Origin: Saprospiraceae bacterium
GTDB lineage: Bacteria > Bacteroidota > Bacteroidia > Chitinophagales > Saprospiraceae
Length of the DNA stretch: 7,250 nt
Direction: 5' to 3'
Assembly: GCA_947441325.1 (NCBI GenBank)
Contig: CANETR010000095.1
Span: 1 to 7,250, forward strand
Positions 1 through 5,411 of this stretch are shown piece after piece. Both the position numbers and the translations under genes were made by a program. The first letter of the stretch is position 1; each line of letters opens with the position of its first letter. The notes below the pieces were generated by a model, which ran no database searches, was not told where the DNA came from, and worked only from the letters and a program-made list of their open reading frames with translations.

Positions 1-764
1 ACTATTTTAGCGTTTGGAGAATTTGCCAGTTTCAAAGTGGCATCTATTCCTTTTTCTGCCAATACCTTGTCGCTTAGTCCGGCTGTAAGTATGGCATTTG
101 CTTCTGATTTTGCTGTTGCCTCAATAAGCAAGCGCTCTTTTTCCTTGAGTTCCTGAGCTAATATGTACTCATATTTAAGCACTTTTTGCTCCTCTGCTAA
201 ATTTTCCTCTATTGCTTTTTTTGCATTTTCGGGCAGTTCTACATCTTTAATCATCAATGAACGCAGGTCGATAAAATTTGCTTCAAAAACCTTAGAAAGG
301 TCTTTGATAATTTCTGCTTGTAGTTCTTCCTTTTTGCTGGTATAAAGTTCTTCGGGCCGAAATCTGCCAACAATTTTTTTAACCGATGCCCTCAATTCAG
401 GTCTAACCAAGGTATTCTGGTAATTCAATCCAAATCGTTCATGTATTTCGCCCAGTTTATTATGAAGGGGATTGATTCTTGCGCTGACATTCAATTTGAT
501 ATTCATGCCATTGGAGGCTAAAACAGAAATTGTTTCCTCTATCTGAGTCTCACGAACATCGTAAATATAAATTTTATTCCAGGGGACTATAAGATGAAAT
601 CCTGGTTTATACACATGTTTTTTATCTAAACCGCCTGAAAATGGTCTAAAAACTACACCTCTAAAACCCGCATCGATGGTTAAAAAGGTAGAATTTACAA
701 TGATGATTACAATAATTGAAACTATTAGGGCAATTATACCGAAAAAAATAAGCTTCTTTTTCAT
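1..764 (-). CDS. SPFH/prohibitin-family membrane protein (partial, C-terminus beyond window)
   Basis: The reading frame is open from the ATG at 762-764 to the left edge, giving 254 residues without a stop. Residues about 5-23 form one hydrophobic segment after MKKK, which suggests a signal anchor placing the rest outside the cytoplasmic face. Residues about 30-200 read as a band 7/SPFH domain (DAGFRGVVFRPF near the start, then VRPELRASVKKIVGRF). A charged, alanine- and glutamate-rich helix follows, likely coiled coil, and the visible end LANSPNAKIV is typical of bacterial prohibitin-like proteins. Such proteins form large membrane-associated ring assemblies and scaffold membrane microdomains or proteases; no enzymatic role is implied. 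Family members are usually about 270 residues, so I infer that only a short tail is missing. It is the last gene of the hydrolase-coaE-SPFH unit, 36 bp after coaE, with no promoter element in the gap. Family assignment is firm; the cellular role is not. Confidence 0.9.
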   Translation of the reverse strand, partial: MKKKLIFFGIIALIVSIIVIIIVNSTFLTIDAGFRGVVFRPFSGGLDKKHVYKPGFHLIVPWNKIYIYDVRETQIEETISVLASNGMNIKLNVSARINPLHNKLGEIHERFGLNYQNTLVRPELRASVKKIVGRFRPEELYTSKKEELQAEIIKDLSKVFEANFIDLRSLMIKDVELPENAKKAIEENLAEEQKVLKYEYILAQELKEKERLLIEATAKSEANAILTAGLSDKVLAEKGIDATLKLANSPNAKI

Positions 765-800
765 ATCTAACTGTTTTTAGGGGTGTTAATCAGTTATTAT

Positions 801-1397
801 TCAACAATATTTATCTTTTATCAAATGGTGCAGATTCAATACTTCTCTTTCCAAATCCTGAAGACTAAGATTATTTAAAACAAAATCTGCCATTTTTTCT
901 TTCTCCTCTTGTGGCATCTGATTGTTAATTCTTTTAATTACCTCCTCTCTGCTAAGTTTGTCTCTTGACATTACCCTTTCAATTCTAAGCTCAAGGGGCG
1001 CAGATACTACGATAATTTTGTCCAATGTTTTATATGAACCAGTCTCGAAAAGCAGGGCGGCTTCTTTCAATGTGTAAGCAAAAGCTTTTTTTTGTTGTTT
1101 CTCCTGCCATTCGGCAGCATCTTTGAAAACTGCAGGATGAACGATAGCGTTTAGGGCTTCGAGCTTTTTTTTGTCAGAAAAGACAATTTTTCCAAGTTCT
1201 ACTTTGTTTAGTTCGCCATTGATATAGATGTTGCTGCCAAATATTTCTTTTATCTCGCTAATCAAACTTGGTTCATTGTTTTGCAACCATTTTGCTCTGT
1301 CATCGGCATAATAGACTGGAACACCCAACTGCTCAAATAAACGACAGGCAGTGGTTTTGCCACTGCCTATTCCGCCTGTTATACCTACTTTTAACAT
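801..1397 (-). CDS. coaE: Dephospho-CoA kinase
   Basis: This enzyme catalyses the last step of coenzyme A synthesis, ATP-dependent phosphorylation of the ribose 3'-hydroxyl of dephospho-CoA, in the cytoplasm. The 198-residue protein matches the usual family length (about 200). It starts with a P-loop, GGIGSGKT at residues 8-15. An acidic pair follows at D32-D33 (YYADDRAK), where the family has its catalytic aspartate after the second strand. The conserved HP of the substrate-binding region is at 87-88 (IVHPAVF). An arginine-rich lid segment lies around residues 138-165 (RVMSRDKLSREEVIKRI). The start is placed so that the P-loop sits at the usual distance from the N-terminus. It lies 18 bp after the hydrolase gene and 36 bp before the SPFH gene on the same strand, so the three are probably co-transcribed. 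Kbl, encoded in this same window, uses CoA, but I see no direct link. Confidence 0.96.
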   Translation of the reverse strand: MLKVGITGGIGSGKTTACRLFEQLGVPVYYADDRAKWLQNNEPSLISEIKEIFGSNIYINGELNKVELGKIVFSDKKKLEALNAIVHPAVFKDAAEWQEKQQKKAFAYTLKEAALLFETGSYKTLDKIIVVSAPLELRIERVMSRDKLSREEVIKRINNQMPQEEKEKMADFVLNNLSLQDLEREVLNLHHLIKDKYC

Positions 1398-1415
1398 TAT
1401 TTGATTATATCTGTT

Positions 1416-2114
1416 TTAAGATTTTTCTATACTAAAGTTCATACCGGGTTTTGGTAAGAAAAGTGTTTTGCCTTTATCGCTAAAAGCTTTTTTGGCAGCA
1501 TCGTGGTCAATTACAATGAAGCCAAAGGTATCAAAATGAAGCCCCACAATGGTATTACATTTGATGAAATCACTTGCAATAACAGCATGCTCATAATTCA
1601 TTGTAAAATTGTCCCCAATGGGTAAAAGTGCAAAGTCTAATTTTGGATAAAGCATTGGAATGAGTTGCATGTCCATTGTCAAAGCAGTATCTCCTGAGTA
1701 ATAAAAATTGCCTTCGTCAGAGCAAATTACAAAACCTAATGGATTTCCACCATAGGAACCATCGGGCAAACCGCTTGAATGTTGTGCAACTGTACAATTC
1801 ACCGTAAATTCATCAAAGGTCCATTTTCCTCCTGTATTCATTGGATGAGTGTTTTGAACGCCTTGTTTGTTCAGCCATTCATGAATCTCCCAACTCGTAA
1901 CGACCTTTGCTCCGGTTCTTGTTGCTATACTTACTGCATCGGCAATATGATCGGCATGTCCATGTGATATCAGAATATAATCGGGGCTAATGCTATCGGC
2001 ACTAATATTGGCTTCTTGGGCAAGTGGATTATGAGTAATAAAAGGGTCAAAAAGGATTTTCTTGCCTTTTATCTCAACCATAAATGTAGCATGACCGTAA
2101 AAACTGATTTTCAT
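1416..2114 (-). CDS. UPF0173 family metal-dependent hydrolase (metallo-beta-lactamase fold)
   Basis: The 232-residue cytoplasmic protein has the metallo-beta-lactamase metal-binding signature HGHADH at residues 51-56. Further probable ligands are H112 (QHSSG), D142 (YYSGDT) and H193 (LHFDTF). The N-terminus MKISFYGHATF and the LFDPF motif are typical of the UPF0173 (YtkL-like) branch, and the length agrees with that family (about 225-230). Members are assumed to hydrolyse a small molecule with two bound metal ions, but the physiological substrate is not established, so none is claimed. The block after GDNFTM reads NYEHA, with a histidine that may or may not be typical. It is the first gene of the minus-strand unit with coaE and the SPFH gene. 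Its promoter (TTG-N20-TATCTTTG) lies 33 bp upstream and overlaps that of the divergent FMN reductase. The start codon has no clear Shine-Dalgarno sequence, as is normal in Bacteroidota. Confidence 0.92.
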   Translation of the reverse strand: MKISFYGHATFMVEIKGKKILFDPFITHNPLAQEANISADSISPDYILISHGHADHIADAVSIATRTGAKVVTSWEIHEWLNKQGVQNTHPMNTGGKWTFDEFTVNCTVAQHSSGLPDGSYGGNPLGFVICSDEGNFYYSGDTALTMDMQLIPMLYPKLDFALLPIGDNFTMNYEHAVIASDFIKCNTIVGLHFDTFGFIVIDHDAAKKAFSDKGKTLFLPKPGMNFSIEKS

Positions 2115-2132
2115 AATATTTATTTTATAGGT

Positions 2133-2163
2133 TTGATGATTCTATGCAAAGATAGTATTTTTG
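2133..2163 (+). promoter_or_regulatory. Bacteroidota-type promoter for the FMN reductase gene
   Basis: TATTTTTG at 2156-2163 matches the -7 consensus TAnnTTTG exactly. TTG at 2133-2135 lies exactly 20 bases upstream. The predicted start near 2170 leaves a leader of about 70 nt. The element overlaps the opposing hydrolase promoter: the two -7 boxes are separated by a single base. Confidence 0.62.
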
Positions 2164-2177
2164 AGATTTATATGCAA
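2147..2177 (-). promoter_or_regulatory. Bacteroidota-type promoter for the hydrolase-coaE-SPFH unit
   Basis: Read on the minus strand, TATCTTTG (2147-2154) is an exact match to the -7 consensus TAnnTTTG. A TTG (2175-2177) lies exactly 20 bases upstream as the -33 element. The predicted start near 2140 gives a leader of about 25 nt to the hydrolase ATG. The call rests on motif and spacing only. Confidence 0.65.
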
Positions 2178-2182
2178 ATTGT

Positions 2183-2199
2183 CAAACATAAGATGTTTG
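2183..2199. promoter_or_regulatory. Perfect 7-bp palindrome in the divergent control region
   Basis: CAAACAT and ATGTTTG are perfect inverted copies separated by AAG. The stem could grow to 9 bp by pairing GT (2181-2182) with AC (2201-2202) around a bulged T. It sits just upstream of the hydrolase -33 element and inside the predicted leader of the FMN reductase mRNA. It could therefore be an operator or an RNA hairpin. No tract of T follows, so it is not a terminator. Confidence 0.4.
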
Positions 2200-2238
2200 T
2201 ACGTGTTTCATAAATGAAAATAATAAACCTACTATATA

Positions 2239-2784
2239 ATGATTACAGTATTCTCTGGTACAAACCGTAAAAACAGTGCAACATCAAAAGTTGCCAAACA
2301 AGTTTTCGATCTTTTTAAAAATAATACAGAAGAGGAAGTCAAATTTTTTTCCTTGGAAGACCTTCCGGATAATATTTTACATGTCGATATGTATGGAAGT
2401 GAAAAACAATCGCCCGAACTAGCTAAAATACAGGACGAATATCTGATAAAGGCTAATAAATTGTATTTTGTAATTCCAGAATATAATGGCAGTTTCCCAG
2501 GTGTTTTGAAACTTTTTCTCGATGCTTGTTCCGTCAGAGCTTACAAAGATTCATTTCATGGTGGTAAAAAGGCTGCCCTTATGGGTGTTTCTTCGGGAAG
2601 AGCCGGAAATTTAAGAGGCTTGGAGCATTTTACTGGTGTACTCAATTATCTTCATATTACGGTTATGCCACCTCATCAGCCAATTTCTACTATTGAGAAG
2701 ATTGTGAATTCAGACGGATTTGTTCAGGATGCCGATAATCTGAAGGCTATGGAACAACATGTTAGGAAATTTATACAGTTTTAA
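2239..2784 (+). CDS. NAD(P)H-dependent FMN reductase (flavodoxin-like fold)
   Basis: The 181-residue soluble protein belongs to the NADPH-dependent FMN reductase family, which transfers hydride from NAD(P)H through bound FMN to free flavin, quinones, azo dyes or metal ions. Evidence includes the N-terminal phosphate-binding loop SGTNRKNSATSKVA (residues 6-19), the signature PEYNGSFPGVLKLFLD (80-95) that contacts the flavin, and GVSSGRAGNLRG (116-127) in the third flavin loop. Length is normal for the family (about 175-190). The substrate cannot be read from the sequence. The ATG at 2239 puts the first beta strand (ITVFSG) directly at the N-terminus, as expected. The gene stands alone on the plus strand, divergent from the hydrolase unit and convergent with kbl, with its own promoter and terminator. 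Confidence 0.92.
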   Translation: MITVFSGTNRKNSATSKVAKQVFDLFKNNTEEEVKFFSLEDLPDNILHVDMYGSEKQSPELAKIQDEYLIKANKLYFVIPEYNGSFPGVLKLFLDACSVRAYKDSFHGGKKAALMGVSSGRAGNLRGLEHFTGVLNYLHITVMPPHQPISTIEKIVNSDGFVQDADNLKAMEQHVRKFIQF

Positions 2785-2788
2785 AAAC

Positions 2789-2818
2789 AAAGGGGAATTT
2801 CGTAAGAAATTCCCCTTT
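2789..2818. terminator. Bidirectional rho-independent terminator between FMN reductase and kbl
   Basis: A perfect 13-bp stem, AAAGGGGAATTTC (2789-2801) with GAAATTCCCCTTT (2806-2818), closes a GTAA loop. The four-GC core is followed by TTTT on the plus strand. On the minus strand it is followed by TTTGTTTTT. It starts 5 bp after the FMN reductase stop and 26 bp beyond the kbl stop, so it can end both converging transcripts. Confidence 0.9.
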
Positions 2819-2843
2819 TAAATATTATTCAAAAGCGAGCAAC

Positions 2844-4034
2844 TTATTTTAAGACGCCCAGTTCTTTACCAATTTTTGTAAAAGCGGCAACTGCTCTTTC
2901 CAGATGAATCTGTTCATGTGCAGCAGATATCTGTACCCTGATTCTGGCCTTGCCTTTAGCTACCACAGGATAGAAAAACCCAACCACATAGATACCCTCT
3001 TTCAATAGCCTTGCAGCCATCTCCTGAGCTAAAACAGCATCATAAAGCATAATTGGAACAATTGGATGTTCACCAGGAATGATATCAAAACCAGCCTTAG
3101 TCATTTCGTTACGGAAATATTTTGTATTGGCTTCCAGTTTATCGCGTAAGTAAGTAGATGAAGTCAATAATTCCAAAACTTTAATAGATGCACCCACAAT
3201 AGAAGGCGCTACGGTATTCGAAAAGAGATAGGGACGAGAACGCTGACGCAGAAGGTCAACAATTTCGCTGTGCGAAGCAGTAAATCCACCCGATGCTCCA
3301 CCCAAGGCCTTGCCCAAAGTACCAGTAATAATATCAACCCGACCCATTACATTTCTGTATTCATGAGTGCCTCGGCCTGTTTTGCCCAGAAATCCACTCG
3401 AGTGACATTCATCTGTCATTACCATTGCGCCATATTTATCGGCAAGGTCACAGATTTTATCCAATTGTGCAATTGTGCCATCCATTGAGAAAGAACCATC
3501 TGTAACAATGAGTTTACGGGGACAACCTTCGGCAGCCTTTAGCTGTTCTTCCAGCGATGCCATATTGTTGTGGTTATAACGGAAGCGCTTTGCCTTGCAA
3601 AGTCTTATTCCGTCAATGATAGAGGCATGGTTCAACTCATCTGAAATGATGGCATCTGCTTCTCCAAGAAGCGGTTCAAAAACGCCTCCGTTTGCATCAA
3701 AAGCTGCTGCATAAAGAATAGAATCATCCGTACCAAGAAAATCAGCCAGTTTTGTTTCCAGCTCACGGTGTATATCCTGTGTTCCACAGATGAAGCGAAC
3801 GGATGACATGCCATAACCATGCGTGTCAATGGCTTCTTTTGCTGCCTTTATAACCTCGGGATGTGAGGACAGGCCTAAATAATTATTTGCACAGAAATTT
3901 AATACTTCGCCTGCTTCAAGGGTTTCAATTTCTGCACCCTGCGCTGAAGTGATAATGCGTTCTTTTTTCCAAAGTCCTGCAGCTTTAATTTCCTGTATTT
4001 CTTTTTGGTAGCTTTCTTTTACGTTGTTGAACAT
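2844..4034 (-). CDS. kbl: 2-amino-3-ketobutyrate CoA ligase (glycine C-acetyltransferase)
   Basis: This PLP enzyme cleaves 2-amino-3-ketobutyrate with CoA to give glycine and acetyl-CoA, the second step of threonine catabolism after threonine dehydrogenase. The 396 residues align from end to end with E. coli Kbl (about 398), including the early block [13 protein letters not shown], which supports the chosen start. The PLP-binding lysine is K242 in [15 protein letters not shown]136 (NHASIIDG) should stack on the cofactor ring, D208 (TDECHSSG) should bind the pyridine nitrogen, and the [11 protein letters not shown] block (364-374) supplies the carboxylate-binding arginine region. These positions mark the alpha-oxoamine synthase family; 8-amino-7-oxononanoate synthase (BioF) is a relative. 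The neighbouring tdh and close similarity to Kbl make that alternative unlikely. No TAnnTTTG promoter is visible directly upstream, so it is probably transcribed from the tdh promoter through the 269-bp repeat spacer. Confidence 0.96.
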   Translation of the reverse strand: MFNNVKESYQKEIQEIKAAGLWKKERIITSAQGAEIETLEAGEVLNFCANNYLGLSSHPEVIKAAKEAIDTHGYGMSSVRFICGTQDIHRELETKLADFLGTDDSILYAAAFDANGGVFEPLLGEADAIISDELNHASIIDGIRLCKAKRFRYNHNNMASLEEQLKAAEGCPRKLIVTDGSFSMDGTIAQLDKICDLADKYGAMVMTDECHSSGFLGKTGRGTHEYRNVMGRVDIITGTLGKALGGASGGFTASHSEIVDLLRQRSRPYLFSNTVAPSIVGASIKVLELLTSSTYLRDKLEANTKYFRNEMTKAGFDIIPGEHPIVPIMLYDAVLAQEMAARLLKEGIYVVGFFYPVVAKGKARIRVQISAAHEQIHLERAVAAFTKIGKELGVLK

Positions 4035-4087
4035 ATTTTTTTAAGTTAGAGGTTTTAAGTTTTAAGTCAGAAGTTAGAAGTCAGAGG

Positions 4088-4120
4088 TAGTCTCGTCTTT
4101 CGGACGAGAAGAAGGTAGAA
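4088..4120 (+). repeat. 33-bp direct repeat, copy 1 (contains hairpin 1)
   Basis: This copy differs from 4179-4211 at two of 33 positions. It contains the hairpin TCTCGTC (4091-4097), loop TTTCG, GACGAGA (4103-4109), then AGAAGGTAGAA. The start-to-start distance between copies is 91 bp. The stem has no T tract after it on either strand, so termination is not indicated. Confidence 0.85.
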
Positions 4121-4178
4121 TTGAGAGTTGAAAAATCAGAAATTGGAAGGCAGAAATCTGAACTAGGAAGTGAGAAAT

Positions 4179-4211
4179 TAGTCTTGTCTTTAGGACGAGA
4201 AGAAGGTAGAA
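4179..4211 (+). repeat. 33-bp direct repeat, copy 2 (contains hairpin 2)
   Basis: This is the second copy of the unit at 4088-4120. The stem is TCTTGTC (4182-4188) with GACGAGA (4194-4200) around a TTTAG loop. The C-to-T change turns one G-C pair into a G-T pair, so folding is kept in plus-strand RNA, while the minus-strand transcript would have an A-C mismatch there. Confidence 0.85.
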
Positions 4212-4241
4212 ATTAGAACTTCTTCGAATCTTTCATCTTTC

Positions 4242-4262
4242 ATCTCGTCATACTGACGAGAT
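4242..4262. repeat. Hairpin 3 with the same stem core as the direct repeats
   Basis: ATCTCGTCA (4242-4250) and TGACGAGAT (4254-4262) pair perfectly over 9 bp around a 3-nt loop. The core TCTCGTC/GACGAGA is identical to hairpin 1, although this copy lies in the pyrimidine-rich half, between TTTCATC units, and lacks the AGAAGGTAG tail. Confidence 0.85.
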
Positions 4263-4303
4263 ATTCTTTCAATCTTTTATCTTTCATTCTTTCATCTTCA
4301 AGG

Positions 4304-5281
4304 TCATAAAAACCTAGTTTCATCGTAATTCTTGTTCTTCTGCAATTTCTTGAGGTTGAAAATCATGTCTTCTGTCATTGATTTTAAATCATATTTTGGA
4401 TTCCAGCCCCAGTCATTTCGAGCACAGCTATCGTCCATGTTTTCAATCCAGGACTCAGCAATTTGCTGCCTGAAATCGGGTTTATAACTAATCGTAAATT
4501 CAGGAAGGTGTTTTTGAATTTCAGCAGCAATTTCTTCGGGTGCAAAACTCATAGCACCAAGATTATAGGCATAATGATGAGAAAGTTTCTCTTGCGGCGC
4601 TTCCATGAGTTCTATTGTGCCTTTTATGGCATCAGACATATACATCATTGGAAGTCGGGTGCCTTCTTTCAAAAAACATTCAAAATGTTCGCCGGCTACA
4701 GCCTTATGAAAAATGTCAACAGCATAGTCGGTTGTACCACCACCGGGCATCGACTGATAACTAATCAGGCCAGGGTATCTTATGCCGCGTACGTCGAGAC
4801 CGTATTTGTGAAAATAGTAATTTCCAAGATCTTCACCTACTTTTTTGGTGATGCCATACATAGTTTCGGGCTCAAGTATGGTCGATTGAGCAGTATTTTG
4901 TTTGGGGGTATTTCCTCCAAAAACAGCTATTGAACTGGGGTGAAAGATTTTTGTTATGCCATTTTCTCTTGCACTTTCCAAAATATTGAAAAGGCCATCC
5001 ATATTCACTTTCCAAGCTAACTGAGGATTCTTTTCGCCTGTTGCAGAAAGCAGGGCAGCAAGATGATAAATTTGAGTAACCCTGTATTTTTGGATAATCT
5101 CATTAAGCCTTTTGCCGTCCAGAACATCCAGTTTTTCAAAATAGCCGATGATTGTATTTCTCGGCACATTTATGTCAGAACAGATGACATTTGCAATACC
5201 ATGAATTTCGCGCAAAGCTTCACTTAAAACTGTTCCAATTTGACCATTAGAGCCAGTAACTAATATAACTTCCTTTCCCAT
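4304..5281 (-). CDS. tdh: L-threonine 3-dehydrogenase, epimerase-like short-chain type
   Basis: It oxidises L-threonine to 2-amino-3-ketobutyrate with NAD+, in the cytoplasm; Kbl, encoded next, uses the product. The 325-residue protein is an extended short-chain dehydrogenase of the UDP-galactose 4-epimerase-like group, not the zinc-dependent Tdh of E. coli. An N-terminal Rossmann motif GSNGQIG (residues 10-16) is followed by D36 at the end of the second strand, which favours NAD+ over NADP+. The catalytic set is S116/S117 (HPSSIAVFG), Y142 and K146 (YGITK). The blocks RYPGLISY (168-175) and PGGGTTDYAVDIF (179-191) are ones I associate with this threonine dehydrogenase type, known from flavobacteria. 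Pairing with kbl strongly supports the call over a sugar-nucleotide epimerase. The start gives a normal distance to the Rossmann glycines. A -7 element, TATTTTTG, lies about 50 bases upstream. Confidence 0.92.
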   Translation of the reverse strand: MGKEVILVTGSNGQIGTVLSEALREIHGIANVICSDINVPRNTIIGYFEKLDVLDGKRLNEIIQKYRVTQIYHLAALLSATGEKNPQLAWKVNMDGLFNILESARENGITKIFHPSSIAVFGGNTPKQNTAQSTILEPETMYGITKKVGEDLGNYYFHKYGLDVRGIRYPGLISYQSMPGGGTTDYAVDIFHKAVAGEHFECFLKEGTRLPMMYMSDAIKGTIELMEAPQEKLSHHYAYNLGAMSFAPEEIAAEIQKHLPEFTISYKPDFRQQIAESWIENMDDSCARNDWGWNPKYDLKSMTEDMIFNLKKLQKNKNYDETRFL

Positions 5282-5330
5282 AATTAAAATGTGGCTTTAT
5301 ATTTGAAGCGTGAAATTATCGCCTTTTTTT

Positions 5331-5338
5331 CAAAAATA
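5331..5338 (-). promoter_or_regulatory. Probable -7 promoter element for tdh (and kbl)
   Basis: Minus-strand TATTTTTG matches TAnnTTTG exactly, 49 bp upstream of the tdh ATG. No TTG is present at the expected -33 position (about 5358-5362), so the promoter may be weak or activator-dependent. Confidence 0.45.
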
Positions 5339-5364
5339 GGCAGAAATAAAAGGATATTTTATGC

Positions 5365-5372
5365 TAAATTTG
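5365..5372 (+). promoter_or_regulatory. Probable -7 promoter element for the exported protein gene
   Basis: TAAATTTG matches TAnnTTTG, with a predicted transcription start near 5379. That start lies downstream of the ATG at 5361 and upstream of the ATG at 5412, which supports the second as the true start. No TTG is seen at -33. Confidence 0.4.
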
Positions 5373-5411
5373 AACTTTGGAATTCAATTAAGTTACAATC
5401 GACGAAAGCAC

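Larger units (their letters stand above)
4035..4303. repeat. Composite intergenic repeat between tdh and kbl: degenerate heptamer array with hairpins
   Basis: The 269-bp spacer has no convincing ORF. From 4043 the plus strand can be cut into consecutive 7-mers: AAGTTAG, AGGTTTT, AAGTTTT, AAGTCAG, AAGTTAG, AAGTCAG. After a hairpin, nine more follow without a gap from 4119 to 4181: AATTGAG, AGTTGAA, AAATCAG, AAATTGG, AAGGCAG, AAATCTG, AACTAGG, AAGTGAG, AAATTAG. The loose consensus is AAnTnAG. From about 4226 the strand becomes pyrimidine-rich, with TTTCATC units at 4231-4244 and TTTCAATC, TTTTATC, TTTCATTC, TTTCATC at 4267-4296. Three related hairpins interrupt the arrays. If tdh and kbl are one operon, this is transcribed between them. 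The function is unknown. Heptameric short tandem repeats are known in cyanobacteria (STRR sequences) as a comparison only. Confidence 0.8.

Noticed and set aside
163..345. 60-codon plus-strand ORF at the left end
   Set aside because: It is antisense to the SPFH gene, whose frame is continuous and recognisable; the serine/phenylalanine-rich translation is what the opposite strand of a charged coiled coil gives.
768..796. TAACTG/CAGTTA inverted repeat between coaE and the SPFH gene
   Set aside because: The arms are only 6 bp with a 17-nt loop and no T run; this is easily a chance match in AT-rich DNA.
2128..2135. TAGGTTTG as an alternative plus-strand -7 box
   Set aside because: It fits TAnnTTTG, but no TTG lies at the right distance upstream; the pair 2133-2135/2156-2163 fits both elements and spacing.
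1779..2213. Short plus-strand ORFs over the hydrolase gene and the divergent promoter region
   Set aside because: They overlap a well-supported gene or the promoter region, and the translations are not protein-like.
4088..4211. Possible CRISPR-like pair of 33-bp repeats
   Set aside because: Only two copies exist, the 58-bp spacer is itself low-complexity heptamer DNA, the third hairpin does not keep the full repeat, and there are no cas genes.
4091..4262. Hairpins as rho-independent terminators between tdh and kbl
   Set aside because: No T run follows any of the three stems in the minus-strand direction; the flanks are mixed-purine heptamers.
4463..4933. 156-codon plus-strand ORF
   Set aside because: It is fully antisense to tdh, has no recognisable motif, and the tdh frame has clear family signatures throughout.
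5361..5411. ATG at 5361 as the start of the exported protein
   Set aside because: It would put 17 extra residues, including RRK, before the signal peptide and would lie upstream of the transcription start predicted from the -7 box at 5365.
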